A stretch of 64,000 nt of DNA from an uncultured Pelagibacteraceae bacterium (GCA_902597425.1 CACJXT010000001.1:1-64000), one strand, 5' to 3'; positions 26,013-35,494 are shown, counted from the first letter of the stretch. Translations and numbers: made by a program. Notes: generated by a model not told the origin, from the sequence alone.

Positions 26013-28370
26013 ATGTTAAGAATTACTGGCTATAGCGATAAATATTCTGCTTTTCCTGGAGAAAAAGTTAAGTTTTATGTGAATGCAGAAAAAAAAGAAA
26101 ATTATGATGTTCAAATTGTTAGATTAATTCATGGAGATACAAATCCAGAAGGTCCTGGCTATAAAGAAGAAGAAATAGGAGCACAATGTAATAAAACGTA
26201 TCAAGGAAGAAACCAAAGAATACATGGTGGTTCTTACGTTGTTATTCCTCAAGATCAAAGATTAAATACATCTAGCTTTACTTTGCAAGCATATATATTT
26301 CCAACAACTTCAGAGAAAGGAAGACAAGGTATTTTAACAAAATGGAATGATAAAGCTAAAAGTGGATATGGACTTTTCATTGATGAAAATGCATGTCTTT
26401 CAGTGATGATAGGAGATGGTGCTGGTCAAATCATGAATCTTTCTAGTGAAAAAAAATTAATGAATAAAATTTGGTATCTTGTAGCCGCAAGTTATGATGC
26501 TGAGACTGGAAAAGTTAAATTATATCAAGAACCATGTGTAACACCAACAAATGGTGGACTGGGTATGTCATTACTTCATCCTGCCGATGAAACAACATCA
26601 TTTGTCGAAGCAACAAATAATTTAAAACCAAGGGCAAACGATGCACCTTTTTTAATGGCAGCATGTACATTAAATGATCGTTCAGGAAGACATATTCAAG
26701 GAGCTCACTATAAAGAAGCAATAGAGCCAGTTGAATTACCAGAACAAACTTTAACTTATAATGGTAAAATCGATAGACCAAGATTAAGTAAAAAAGCTTT
26801 ATCTAAAGCAGAAATTGAATCTTTAGCAAGAGGCTACGGCGGCTGTCCATCAGACTTAAGATCAGAGGTAATCGGAGCTTGGGATTTTCATGCAAATATA
26901 ACTACAAATATTGCTTCAACCTATATTTTAGATACGACTTCAAACCATCTAAATGGTTTTATAATCAATTTACCATGTAGAGGAATGACTGGTTATAATT
27001 GGACAGCAGATGAGATGGTTTTTCACCATAAACCTGAAGAGTATGGAGCGATACACTTTCATGATGATGATATTGATGACGCAAGATGGGAAGTTGATTT
27101 TACTTATGATGTTCCTGATTTAATAAAAAGTGGAGTTTATGCTGCAAGATTAAGAATTAATGGAGAAGACTCTCCTGAGACAGAAGATTTTATTCCATTT
27201 GTAATAAAACCTCCAAAAGGCAAAACAACTTCAAAACTTTTATTTGTATTGCCTTCAAACAGCTATATGGCTTATTCAAATGATAACTTAGGAACAAATT
27301 CAGTAGTTGCTCAATTATTAGCTGGCAAAGTTCCAGTTCTATCTGCGTCAGATTTATATTTAAACGAACATAGAGAATATGGATTATCAACTTATTCTAA
27401 ACATTCAGATGGGAGTGGTGTTGCTATTTCATCAAGATTAAGACCTATACTTAATATGAGACCAAAATATAGACACTGGTTGTCACCTTCTTTATGGCAA
27501 TTAAATGCAGATCTTCATTTAACAGATTGGCTTGAAGAAAAAAATTTAGATTTTGATGTTGTTACAGATGAAGATTTACATATTGAAGGTGTTGATATGT
27601 TAAATCGTTATAGATGTGTTTTAACTGGATCGCACCCAGAATATAGCTCAGAAAAAATGCTTGCTGCATATGAATCGTATCAATTAAATGGTGGGAGATG
27701 GATATATTTAGGTTCTGATGGTTTTTATTGGATTAGTGAATATCATCCAGATAACCCAAATATTATAGAAGTTAGAAAAGGAGAGGCAGGGACAAGAGCT
27801 TGGACAGCAAATCCAGGAGAATATAATAATGCTTTTGATGGAAAATATGGTGGAATGTGGAGAGCAAGAGGAAGAATTCCATCTAAAGTTTGTGGTCTAA
27901 CTTTTACAGCTTATGGATTTGATGTTTCTTCATATTATAAACGAGAACCTGATAGTAAAAGACCAGAATGTTCATGGATTTTTGAAGGTGTTGGAGACGA
28001 TGAGGTTATTGGAGATTTTGGTTTAGTTGGAGGAGGTGCTGCTGGACTTGAGCTTGACAGATATGATCTAGATTTTGGAACACCTCATAACGCTTATTTA
28101 TTAGCAAGATCAGAAAATCATACAAACTTGATGATGCAAGTTAATGAAGAAATCCATTTTACAGTGAGAGGTTTTTATGGTGGAGGAACAGAAAACCCTA
28201 TGGTTAGAGCTGATATGATATATTATAAAACTCCAAATGATGGAGCATTGTTTGCACCTGGTTCTCTCTCTTGGTGTGGAAGTTTGTCTTACAACAATTA
28301 TAATAATAATGTTTCTAAAATTCTTGAGAATGCAATAAGAGGATTTTTAAAGGAGGGGCCATTACCTTAA
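26013..28370 (+). CDS. N,N-dimethylformamidase-type iron amidohydrolase, large subunit
   Basis: The 785-residue protein has the layout of dimethylformamidase large subunits (about 760 residues): a beta-rich N-terminal part, a LamG/concanavalin-like domain (about 75-290, with SSFTLQAYIFP and WYLVAASYD) and a C-terminal amidohydrolase-like catalytic part (about 400-785). The known Paracoccus enzyme uses a mononuclear iron held by two Tyr and one Glu with a nearby His. Tyr421, Tyr461, His541 and Glu543 (in GSHPEYSS) sit at corresponding places. The enzyme hydrolyses dimethylformamide to dimethylamine and formate; the marine substrate may be another small amide. It overlaps the next gene by 1 base. 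Confidence 0.85.
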   Translation: MLRITGYSDKYSAFPGEKVKFYVNAEKKENYDVQIVRLIHGDTNPEGPGYKEEEIGAQCNKTYQGRNQRIHGGSYVVIPQDQRLNTSSFTLQAYIFPTTSEKGRQGILTKWNDKAKSGYGLFIDENACLSVMIGDGAGQIMNLSSEKKLMNKIWYLVAASYDAETGKVKLYQEPCVTPTNGGLGMSLLHPADETTSFVEATNNLKPRANDAPFLMAACTLNDRSGRHIQGAHYKEAIEPVELPEQTLTYNGKIDRPRLSKKALSKAEIESLARGYGGCPSDLRSEVIGAWDFHANITTNIASTYILDTTSNHLNGFIINLPCRGMTGYNWTADEMVFHHKPEEYGAIHFHDDDIDDARWEVDFTYDVPDLIKSGVYAARLRINGEDSPETEDFIPFVIKPPKGKTTSKLLFVLPSNSYMAYSNDNLGTNSVVAQLLAGKVPVLSASDLYLNEHREYGLSTYSKHSDGSGVAISSRLRPILNMRPKYRHWLSPSLWQLNADLHLTDWLEEKNLDFDVVTDEDLHIEGVDMLNRYRCVLTGSHPEYSSEKMLAAYESYQLNGGRWIYLGSDGFYWISEYHPDNPNIIEVRKGEAGTRAWTANPGEYNNAFDGKYGGMWRARGRIPSKVCGLTFTAYGFDVSSYYKREPDSKRPECSWIFEGVGDDEVIGDFGLVGGGAAGLELDRYDLDFGTPHNAYLLARSENHTNLMMQVNEEIHFTVRGFYGGGTENPMVRADMIYYKTPNDGALFAPGSLSWCGSLSYNNYNNNVSKILENAIRGFLKEGPLP

Positions 28371-28738
28371 TGAGCAAACCTCAATTTACAAGACCAGAAG
28401 GAACAGGTGGTAAAAGCATATTAGGATCTGATAATGTTACACCTTTTAATGAATTAGAAAAAAATGCTTTAGGAAACTTAGATGAAGACAAACTAAATGA
28501 ACTAGCTAAAAGTCTTTTTACTTTAAATAATAGAAAATACGGACCTATACCAGGAGCTTATATGGTAATGTGTACTAAGCCTGGTAAAGAATGGTGTGTT
28601 GCTCAGCTTAATGCAGATAGAGCAAAACCTTTTATTATATTTGAAGATAAAGTTTTCACTTCAATTGAATCAGCACAGAAAGAAGCAGAAAGAATTAAAA
28701 AAGAGCGAGGTGAAACAGCACCAAGGCGTTGTACCTAA
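28370..28738 (+). CDS. conserved-looking small protein of the amidohydrolase operon
   Basis: I do not recognise this 122-residue soluble protein. It starts in the stop codon of the amidohydrolase large-subunit gene (TAATG). The first 40 residues look flexible; the rest contains YGPIPGAYMVMCTKPGKEW and a C-terminal charged helix (SAQKEAERIKKERG) and three Cys residues in all. It has no signal peptide or membrane helix. Tight translational coupling suggests an accessory or third subunit, or an iron-loading factor for the amidohydrolase, but this is inference from position only. Confidence 0.7.
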   Translation: MSKPQFTRPEGTGGKSILGSDNVTPFNELEKNALGNLDEDKLNELAKSLFTLNNRKYGPIPGAYMVMCTKPGKEWCVAQLNADRAKPFIIFEDKVFTSIESAQKEAERIKKERGETAPRRCT

Positions 28739-28754
28739 ATTTAAAAAGGATTAA

Positions 28755-30821
28755 ATGTCCGAAAAATCACTTTGGTTGTTTATTTTTATATTGTTGTATG
28801 CCGCTTATTGTTTTTTCTGGGGAGTAAGGGGTTCAAGATATAATTCTGATAATCCAGAAAAGTATTATTTAGCAAACAGAGATGTTTCTTCGTGGGTTTT
28901 TTTCTTCGCTGCTACAGCAGCAACTTTTGCTGGACTAACAGTAATTTCTCAAACAGGTTTGATTTTTCATGACGGCTTTCAATATGTTGGCACAGCATTT
29001 ATTGCTATTACCGTTCCCCTAGGAAGTATATTTTTTTTTAAGAGACAGTGGATGTTAAGTAGAAAGTTTGGATATATTACCCCAGGCGAAATGTATTTCG
29101 ATTATTACAAGAGCGATACAATTCGTGTTATTTCAGTTTTAGTCACATTTTTTGTAGCGATACCTATTATAGCAGTTTTATTTGGAGCAACAGGCTTTTT
29201 AGTGAATACAATGACAGAAGGATATGTGCAAAGAGAACTAGCCATGTGGGTGGTTGCTACTATTGTTTTGTTTTATGTAACAAGAGGTGGATTTAAATCT
29301 ACCGTAAGCATAGGAGTGGTCCAGTCTTGGCTTTATTTTTTAAGCATATTTCTTTTAGGAATAATTGTTTATTTCTTTGTAGGAGATATTGAATCTTTTG
29401 GTAAATCATTATCAAAAATAGCAAACACATCAGTTAGCACTTGGGGAAACACCAATGGTTATGGAGGCGGAGATTATAACGGATATTTTGCTTTACCTGG
29501 TGTTATTCAATGGGTAGCAGGATTAGGAAAGAATGAAGCAGTGGGGGGTCCTTGGACAGCTATGATGATTTTTACTTTTACTATTTCCTTTATGGGAATT
29601 GTTCTTTCACCTTCATTTTCTATGTGGAGTTATTCTGTAAAACATCCAAAAGCTTTTTCTTATTATCAGATTTGGGGATCTGCCGTTATTGTAGGTTTGT
29701 TATTATTTGTATTTGCCACATACCAAGGAATTGGTGCAAGCTTATTAGGAGCAAATGCAGATATCAATAACAATAATCTTTCAATCAATAATGTATTGCC
29801 AGAGGTTTCTAAAAAAGATCATTCATTAATAATTTACCATATTATAAGCTTAATGGATAAACACGCTCTTTGGTTAACTGGTTTATTAGCTGTAGGGTTG
29901 ATTGCAGCACTTCAATCAACAGCTGCAGCTCTTTTAATGACATCCGGAAGTATTATTACAAGAGATTTATATAAAGCTTATGTAAATAAAAACATAAGTT
30001 GGGAAAAAGAACGTTCGGCTGCACGAATAATAATTTTACTAATATTTCTGGCTTCGCTCTATGTAGCAACATTCGCTAAGCCAGCAATGGTAATTTTTAG
30101 CGGCATATCAATTTCTATTGCATTTCAGCTCTTAATCGTTTTACTAGGCATGGTTTGGTTTCCTTGGATCACAAGAGGAGCAGCAATTTCTGGATTGGTT
30201 ATTGGAATAATTATTGTTGTTTTAACAGAAACTTTAGGACAACAAATTACAGGTAATAGATTACCTTGGGGAAGGTGGCCGTTGACTATTCACTCAGGAG
30301 TTTGGGGATTATTATTTAATGTGTTTGTTTGTTTTTCTATTTCTGCATTTTCTTCAATCACAAAAATTGACACCTATAGACCACACAGACAGAAGTTTCA
30401 TAATTTTTTAAATGATCATATGGGTCTCCATCCAAGCAGAACAAAGTTAAGATCTTTTGCATATGTAATTGCATTAATTTGGCTTTTTTTTGGAGTTGGA
30501 CCTGGACAGGTATTAGGTAATAATTTTTTTGGAGAACCTGGTGGTGGTTACGAAGCTTGGATACTTAAAATACCATCTATTTGGGGGTACCAACTTATTT
30601 GGTGGCTTTTTGGTATAGGGTTAATTTGGTTTTTAGCTAGCAAAATGGATTTATCTACTTTACCAAATAAACCTATTCAACCAAATGATATTTATAAAGA
30701 GCCAGATGATGTTCAAGGAGAAATTAATTATATTGATAAAGTCGGAACAGGGTATGGTTGGATACTAATCTTAGTAGGAATGGCGATTTTTTCAATAATA
30801 TTTTATATTTATTTTGTATAA
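28755..30821 (+). CDS. sodium:solute symporter (SSS family)
   Basis: The 688-residue inner-membrane protein has an SSS/SLC5 core of about 13 helices. The N-terminal ATAATFAGLTVIS helix and the RGGFKSTVSIGVVQSW segment match the sodium-binding and gating regions of the family, and LAVGLIAALQSTAAALLMTSGS the typical helix 8-like Ser/Thr-rich sodium site. Two further helices in the last 130 residues make it longer than the usual 480-570. It lies 16 bases after the small-protein gene in the rhodopsin/amidohydrolase operon, so it probably imports the amide or amine substrate, using sodium. Confidence 0.87.
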   Translation: MSEKSLWLFIFILLYAAYCFFWGVRGSRYNSDNPEKYYLANRDVSSWVFFFAATAATFAGLTVISQTGLIFHDGFQYVGTAFIAITVPLGSIFFFKRQWMLSRKFGYITPGEMYFDYYKSDTIRVISVLVTFFVAIPIIAVLFGATGFLVNTMTEGYVQRELAMWVVATIVLFYVTRGGFKSTVSIGVVQSWLYFLSIFLLGIIVYFFVGDIESFGKSLSKIANTSVSTWGNTNGYGGGDYNGYFALPGVIQWVAGLGKNEAVGGPWTAMMIFTFTISFMGIVLSPSFSMWSYSVKHPKAFSYYQIWGSAVIVGLLLFVFATYQGIGASLLGANADINNNNLSINNVLPEVSKKDHSLIIYHIISLMDKHALWLTGLLAVGLIAALQSTAAALLMTSGSIITRDLYKAYVNKNISWEKERSAARIIILLIFLASLYVATFAKPAMVIFSGISISIAFQLLIVLLGMVWFPWITRGAAISGLVIGIIIVVLTETLGQQITGNRLPWGRWPLTIHSGVWGLLFNVFVCFSISAFSSITKIDTYRPHRQKFHNFLNDHMGLHPSRTKLRSFAYVIALIWLFFGVGPGQVLGNNFFGEPGGGYEAWILKIPSIWGYQLIWWLFGIGLIWFLASKMDLSTLPNKPIQPNDIYKEPDDVQGEINYIDKVGTGYGWILILVGMAIFSIIFYIYFV

Positions 30822-30827
30822 TTAATT

Positions 30828-31997
30828 ATGACTTTAAACACATTTAATTTTTACACGACACACGGAATTCGATTTGGAAATGGCCAAGCAAAAGATTCAT
30901 GTAAAGAAATTTTTAAGCAACTTGGTACTCGTATTCTTTTTATTACTGATAAAGGACTAATATCACTAGGCTTAACAAAGCCAACCATAGAAGAATTAAA
31001 AAAAATGGGTTCAGTTGAGGTGTTTGATGATGTAGAAGCTGATCCCTCTAAAAAAACACTTTTAAAAGCAATTGATGCTGGAAAAAAGTTTAAAGCAACA
31101 GGAGTTATTGGTTTTGGCGGAGGATCATCAATGGATGTAGCCAAATTAGCAGCATTAATACTTGGATCAAATGAAGATTTAGAAAAAGCATGGGGAGTTG
31201 CAAATGCAAAAGGGCCGCGTCTACCTTTAGCTTTAGTTCCAACTACCGCTGGTACTGGTTCAGAGGTTACACCTGTATCAATAATTACGGTTGGAGCTGA
31301 AGAAAAAAAAGGAGTATCTTCAGCAATAATTTTACCTGATTTAGCAATTTTAGATCCAGAACTTACACTTGGTCTTCCTGCAGCAACTACTGCATCAACA
31401 GGTATTGACGCCATGGTTCATGCAATTGAAGGATATTCTTCTTCAAATAAAAATAATAATGTTATTTCAAAAATGCTAGCAATCGAAGCACTCAAATTAC
31501 TCGGAGGTTCAATTGAAAAAGCTGTTGTAGATGGATCAAATGTTGAAGCTAGAGGAAATATGCTTATAGGAGCCATGTTAGCTGGAAAAGCTTTTGCAAA
31601 TTCTCCGGTAGCTGCTGTTCATGCTTTAGCTTACCCAATAGGAGGAACTTTTCACATTTCTCATGGTCTTTCGAATTCGTTGGTTTTACCTTATGTGCTG
31701 AGGTTTAATAGCGTTGATTTAAAAGCAGCAAAAGATTATGCTGAACTTGCTCCATATGTTTTTCCAAAATTAGATATTAACAAAGGTACCCAAGCAGTAT
31801 GTGCAGAATTTATTGATAAGATGGAAGATTTATCGAAAAGACTTGGTTTACCCCAGAAGTTAAGAGAAGTTGATATTCCAAAGAATGCTTGTGAAAAAAT
31901 GGCAAGTGACGCAATGAAACAAACTAGATTATTAGTTAACAATCCTAGAGAAGTAACTGAAAAAGATGCGTTTAACATTTATCAATCAGCTTGGTAA
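30828..31997 (+). CDS. iron-containing alcohol dehydrogenase
   Basis: The 389-residue group III alcohol dehydrogenase has GFGGGSSMDVAKLAAL (about 96-111) for NAD(P) binding, TTAGTGSEVTPV (about 141-152) and the metal ligands Asp and His in GIDAMVHAIEGY and two His in VHALAYPIGGTFHISHG. It interconverts an alcohol and an aldehyde or ketone with NAD(P) and Fe2+ or Zn2+. It follows the symporter by 6 bases and precedes a metallo-beta-lactamase-fold gene, so it likely processes the non-amine product of the amide substrate. An unusual run of GC-richer codons is not seen; composition is like its neighbours. Confidence 0.9.
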   Translation: MTLNTFNFYTTHGIRFGNGQAKDSCKEIFKQLGTRILFITDKGLISLGLTKPTIEELKKMGSVEVFDDVEADPSKKTLLKAIDAGKKFKATGVIGFGGGSSMDVAKLAALILGSNEDLEKAWGVANAKGPRLPLALVPTTAGTGSEVTPVSIITVGAEEKKGVSSAIILPDLAILDPELTLGLPAATTASTGIDAMVHAIEGYSSSNKNNNVISKMLAIEALKLLGGSIEKAVVDGSNVEARGNMLIGAMLAGKAFANSPVAAVHALAYPIGGTFHISHGLSNSLVLPYVLRFNSVDLKAAKDYAELAPYVFPKLDINKGTQAVCAEFIDKMEDLSKRLGLPQKLREVDIPKNACEKMASDAMKQTRLLVNNPREVTEKDAFNIYQSAW

Positions 31998-32008
31998 GAT
32001 AGGTTTAT

Positions 32009-32845
32009 ATGAAAGAAAAAGATAAAGATATTTTTGAACAAACGACAAAATTTAACACAGGTATTAAGCTATATATGTTTCAAACAGGGTCAATTAAAAC
32101 AAAATTAAAATTTATAAAAATGAATCAGGGTGAAGAACCTTATGAAATACCTGTGCCATGGTTTTTGATAAAACATCCAGAAGGAGATGTAATTATTGAC
32201 GGCGGTATGCCAATAGAAGCAGCTCTTGATAAACATAAACATTGGGGTTCTGTGGTCGAAGCTTATGATCCAGTAATGAAAACATCAGAATGGTGTAAAG
32301 ACATGATTAAAACTGTAAATACAAAACCTGAAGACGTTAAGTATGTTATACAAACTCACCTTCACTTAGATCACTCAGGTGCTATAGGACATTTTCCGAA
32401 TGCTACCCACATCACTCAAAGACTAGAATATGACTATGCATTTAATCCTGATTGGTTTTCACAACCAGCTTACATAAGAGCAGATTTTGATAAACCAAAC
32501 ATTCGTTGGAAATTTTTACAAGGTAGAAAAACTGATTTTTATGATGTTTATGGTGACGGTGTTATAAAAGTAATATTTACTCCGGGTCATACTCCAGGAC
32601 ATCAATCGGTATTAGTTAATCTTCCAAAAACCGGTTACATGTTATTTACTGGAGATGCTTGTTATACGGGAGATCATTGGTGTGATAAATGTTTACCAGG
32701 ACTTGTATCTTCATCTTCTGATGCCGCAGAGTCTGTTAAAAAATTAAGAAGAGTTGCAAAAGAAAATAATGCAAAAGTCGTGTGGGGTCATGACCCAGTT
32801 TCTTGGCAAGATTGGAAAAAAGCACCTATGTTTTACTATGATTAA
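32009..32845 (+). CDS. metallo-beta-lactamase-fold hydrolase (lactonase-like)
   Basis: The 278-residue protein has the HxHxDH zinc motif in QTHLHLDHSG (about 111-120), a later FTPGHTPGHQ (His ligand) and the bridging Asp in FTGDACYTGDH, closing with WGHDP. The layout resembles N-acyl homoserine lactonases (AiiA/AttM type), which open lactone rings. In this operon a lactone-type catabolic intermediate is more plausible than quorum quenching. It is the last gene of the apparent rhodopsin operon; the next gene, bioY, begins 46 bases on. Confidence 0.88.
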   Translation: MKEKDKDIFEQTTKFNTGIKLYMFQTGSIKTKLKFIKMNQGEEPYEIPVPWFLIKHPEGDVIIDGGMPIEAALDKHKHWGSVVEAYDPVMKTSEWCKDMIKTVNTKPEDVKYVIQTHLHLDHSGAIGHFPNATHITQRLEYDYAFNPDWFSQPAYIRADFDKPNIRWKFLQGRKTDFYDVYGDGVIKVIFTPGHTPGHQSVLVNLPKTGYMLFTGDACYTGDHWCDKCLPGLVSSSSDAAESVKKLRRVAKENNAKVVWGHDPVSWQDWKKAPMFYYD

Positions 32846-32891
32846 AATATGTTTTATTTTTTTAAAAACTATGTTTTACTATAAGTAGGTT

Positions 32892-33458
32892 ATGAAAAAT
32901 AATACAACTTTAATCAATTCGTTTCTTTCGACATACAATATAAATACTTATATTAAAAATATTTCTTTAGTATTATTTGGCACTTTACTTCTAACACTAT
33001 CTTCAAAAGTTCAAGTTCCATTTTGGCCAGTACCTATGACAATGCAAACTTTTATAGTTTTTATTATTGGAATGGCTTATGGATGGAAATTAGCTTTTTT
33101 TACATTAGTTGCTTATCTTCTTGAAGGAGCTTTGGGTTTACCAGTATTTGCTAAAGGTGGAGGCTTACTTTATTTAACAGGTCCTACAGCAGGTTATCTT
33201 TATGGCATGACAATAGCAGCTGGTGTTATAGGTGCTTTTGCAGAACTTGGTTATAACAATTCTTATTTTAAAAGTTTGATATCTCTCCTAATTGGAACTT
33301 TTATCATCTTTTTATTTGGAGTTGGATATCTTGGTTCGGTAATAGGATACGATAAAGCATTAGCAGGAGGATTATATCCTTTTATTCCAAGCGAATTCTT
33401 TAAAATTGGCCTTGCAGTAGTTCTTATTCCATCTATCACTAGGTATATTAGAAGATAA
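32892..33458 (+). CDS. bioY: biotin transporter S-component
   Basis: The 188-residue membrane protein has six helices and the BioY signatures: VQVPFWPVPMTMQTFIV (about 36-52), LEGALGLPVFA and LTGPTAGYLYG (about 92-102). BioY binds biotin; alone or with an ECF energising module it imports the vitamin. Only the S-component is present here. Its position beside a biotin-dependent carboxylase gene cluster (from 35255) is functionally consistent, and many SAR11-type genomes cannot make biotin. It is convergent with the Gfo/Idh gene, 5 bases apart. Confidence 0.92.
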   Translation: MKNNTTLINSFLSTYNINTYIKNISLVLFGTLLLTLSSKVQVPFWPVPMTMQTFIVFIIGMAYGWKLAFFTLVAYLLEGALGLPVFAKGGGLLYLTGPTAGYLYGMTIAAGVIGAFAELGYNNSYFKSLISLLIGTFIIFLFGVGYLGSVIGYDKALAGGLYPFIPSEFFKIGLAVVLIPSITRYIRR

Positions 33459-33463
33459 ACTTA

Positions 33464-34441
33464 TTAAGACAAAAATATTTTTTTATTTATTTTCGAGGAT
33501 TTGACAATTGCTTCCATAACTTTAACGTTATGAGCTGCTTCAGAATTCTTAATTTTGTATTTTTTTTTATTTTTGCAATTTTCAGCAAATTCCTGCAATT
33601 CTAAAAACAAAGTATTTTTGTTTTTTAAATTTATTTTTTTTACTTTTCCATTTTTATTGACTATTTTAATTTTATTTTTATCTACATCAGAAAAAATATT
33701 CATATTAGTTCCAAATAAATTAAATGTTGTAGTGTAAGGACAAGCAAAAATAGTTGTTAAGTTTCCAGTACAGTTTTTACTAAATTCAAATAACGCAGAA
33801 GTAGTATCATCCATATTGACTTTAACTGCGTATTTTTTTACTAAAGATTGCACAGACTTAACTTGTCCACCAAAAAAACACATTAGATCTATCATATGAA
33901 TTCCCAATCCAGCTATTGCTCCTCCAGGGCTTTCTTTTCTGTTTGCACGCCAAAATTTTTTTTTATAGTTTAAAGCACCAGAAGCAGAAAAATTTGAATC
34001 GATATGTAATATTTTTCCAATTTTTTTTTGACGATTTAAATTATTTATATAATCAGAAATGCTCGAGTATCTTCTGTTATGACCAACAGACAAAATTTTT
34101 TTATATTTTTTTGCAATTAAATACATTTTTTTTGCATCCAAATACTTAGTTGCCATTGGCTTTTCCACGAATACATGTTTTTTGTTGCGCAATGCCATAA
34201 TAGCATGTTTTGCATGAAGTGAGTGAGGTGTAGTTAAGATTACTGCATCAATTTTAGGATCTCTAAGTATAGCTTTGAAAGAGTCGTGGTAAATAGTTTT
34301 ATATTTTTTTGAAAAATCAATTCGTTTTTTTTTACTTCTAGAATAGCAACTTACAATTTTAATTTCTTTACTTTTTCCTTGGATTGATTTTGCTAGTTCA
34401 TCTGACCACCAACCTAAACCTACTGAAGCAGCTTTAATCAT
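33464..34441 (-). CDS. Gfo/Idh/MocA-family oxidoreductase
   Basis: The 325-residue protein has an N-terminal Rossmann fold (AASVGLGWWSDELA, about 4-17), the family's EKPMATKYLDAKKM (about 92-105), which holds the catalytic Lys region, and GGAIAGLGIHMIDLMCFFGG (about 173-192) in the substrate domain. Such enzymes oxidise or reduce hydroxyl groups of sugars, inositols or related polyols with NAD(P). The gene is the last of the large minus-strand ABC/carboxylase operon, 2 bases after the GST gene. Its link to that pathway is positional only. Confidence 0.85.
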   Translation of the reverse strand: MIKAASVGLGWWSDELAKSIQGKSKEIKIVSCYSRSKKKRIDFSKKYKTIYHDSFKAILRDPKIDAVILTTPHSLHAKHAIMALRNKKHVFVEKPMATKYLDAKKMYLIAKKYKKILSVGHNRRYSSISDYINNLNRQKKIGKILHIDSNFSASGALNYKKKFWRANRKESPGGAIAGLGIHMIDLMCFFGGQVKSVQSLVKKYAVKVNMDDTTSALFEFSKNCTGNLTTIFACPYTTTFNLFGTNMNIFSDVDKNKIKIVNKNGKVKKINLKNKNTLFLELQEFAENCKNKKKYKIKNSEAAHNVKVMEAIVKSSKINKKIFLS

Positions 34442-34443
34442 GT

Positions 34444-35043
34444 TTATTTTTCACGTGGCAATGTAGATTTCATAAAATCTTTTTCTACAAAATTACTAAA
34501 CCACTTGTTAAGTTTTAGATTTTCTGTTCTCCACTTATCATTAAATCTAAACATAGTGTAATCTAAGGCACATGCAATCGCAATTTGATCCATAGTTAAA
34601 TAACTATCATTATAATTATTCCAATTATTTTCTAACCATTTGATAGTTCTTATAATTCTTATTTCTTGTTTGTTGATAAAATTTTTACTTTTTTCATTAT
34701 TAGACCTGATTGATTCCATGCGTCTTTCCAAGACGGATTCCATTAATCCATTAGCAATTGAAGTCATCGACATTATTTCCCAATAATTTTTTTTAGGAAA
34801 TAAAGTATTTTTTTTTGAAATTGAATCAAGATATAAGCAAATATTGTCACTATCCATAATAGCCAATCCATTAATCACTAAGGTTGGGATTTTCCTTATA
34901 GGATTGTGTTTGTCTAAAAAATTAGCTTCGTAAACATTAATAATTTTCTCTTCCAAGTTAATTTCTTGCACTAAAGAAGTAACTTTAGTTTTCCTTCCAA
35001 AAGGAGAATTTGGACCATTGTATAATATTATTTGGTCTTGCAT
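34444..35043 (-). CDS. glutathione S-transferase family protein
   Basis: This 199-residue protein has a thioredoxin-like N-terminal domain with the glutathione-binding GPNSPFGRKTK (about 10-20), the cis-Pro region RKIPTLVING (about 50-59) and the DSDNICLYLD segment (about 63-72), then an alpha-helical domain. The Ser at SPFGRK could activate glutathione. The start overlaps nothing, lying 5 bases after a small ORF. A detoxifying or isomerising role in the operon is possible. Confidence 0.83.
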   Translation of the reverse strand: MQDQIILYNGPNSPFGRKTKVTSLVQEINLEEKIINVYEANFLDKHNPIRKIPTLVINGLAIMDSDNICLYLDSISKKNTLFPKKNYWEIMSMTSIANGLMESVLERRMESIRSNNEKSKNFINKQEIRIIRTIKWLENNWNNYNDSYLTMDQIAIACALDYTMFRFNDKWRTENLKLNKWFSNFVEKDFMKSTLPREK

Positions 35044-35048
35044 AAAAA

Positions 35049-35258
35049 TTACAATTTACAGATAAGAAAAAAAATATTGATAACGAGAAATGTTGTAATC
35101 TCTTGTTTTAGTTGTTCGTAATTTACATCTCTGGGATCGGTAGAAGATAAAGCCACATTAACCAAATTTTTTGTTTCTTCTGTTGATATTCCTATGTCTT
35201 CAGAGAGATCATTTATTATTGCTAAATATGAAGATTCTTTTGTTTGTTTTCTTTTCAT
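35049..35258 (-). CDS. small protein of 69 residues beside the biotin carrier gene
   Basis: The start codon overlaps the stop of the biotin-carrier gene by 4 bases, which supports real, coupled translation. The first 50 residues are polar and probably helical (DLSEDIGISTEETKNLVN, then DPRDVNYEQLKQE); the last 18 are hydrophobic (FLVINIFFLICKL), enough for one membrane-associated helix. I recognise no family. It could be a small accessory subunit anchoring the carboxylase at the membrane, or a decayed gene end. Confidence 0.5.
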   Translation of the reverse strand: MKRKQTKESSYLAIINDLSEDIGISTEETKNLVNVALSSTDPRDVNYEQLKQEITTFLVINIFFLICKL

Positions 35259-35473
35259 TCAATGATTACCGCTACTGTTCCTGGGTCAATGCCTTCTTGA
35301 TCATTTACAACATTAACTTTAATCACTTTTCCATCAACAGGAGCGTCATGATGAACTTCTGTTTTCATAACCTCCATAATAAATAAAGAATCTCCTTTTT
35401 TTACCATATCTCCTTCTTTTACTAAAACTTTCCACATATTTCCTGGGACAGTTGTTTTTACTTCAGTTGCCAT
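35255..35473 (-). CDS. biotin carboxyl carrier protein, minimal lipoyl/biotinyl domain
   Basis: This 72-residue protein consists only of a biotinyl domain. FIMEVMKTEV (about 31-40) holds the biotin-accepting Lys in the MKT variant of the usual MKM/MKT motif, followed by the symmetry-related hairpin DGKVIKVNV. It carries carboxyl-biotin between the biotin carboxylase and carboxyltransferase active sites. Housekeeping AccB is about twice as long with a proline-rich N-terminus, so this is a pathway-specific carrier. It lies 21 bases after pxpC and overlaps the following small gene. Confidence 0.9.
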   Translation of the reverse strand: MATEVKTTVPGNMWKVLVKEGDMVKKGDSLFIMEVMKTEVHHDAPVDGKVIKVNVVNDQEGIDPGTVAVIIE

Positions 35474-35494
35474 AAAACTCTTTAATATTAATTT

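Noticed and set aside
30851-31414. 187-residue open frame antisense to the iron alcohol dehydrogenase
   Set aside because: The plus-strand gene has all catalytic motifs; the reverse frame is a compositional shadow.
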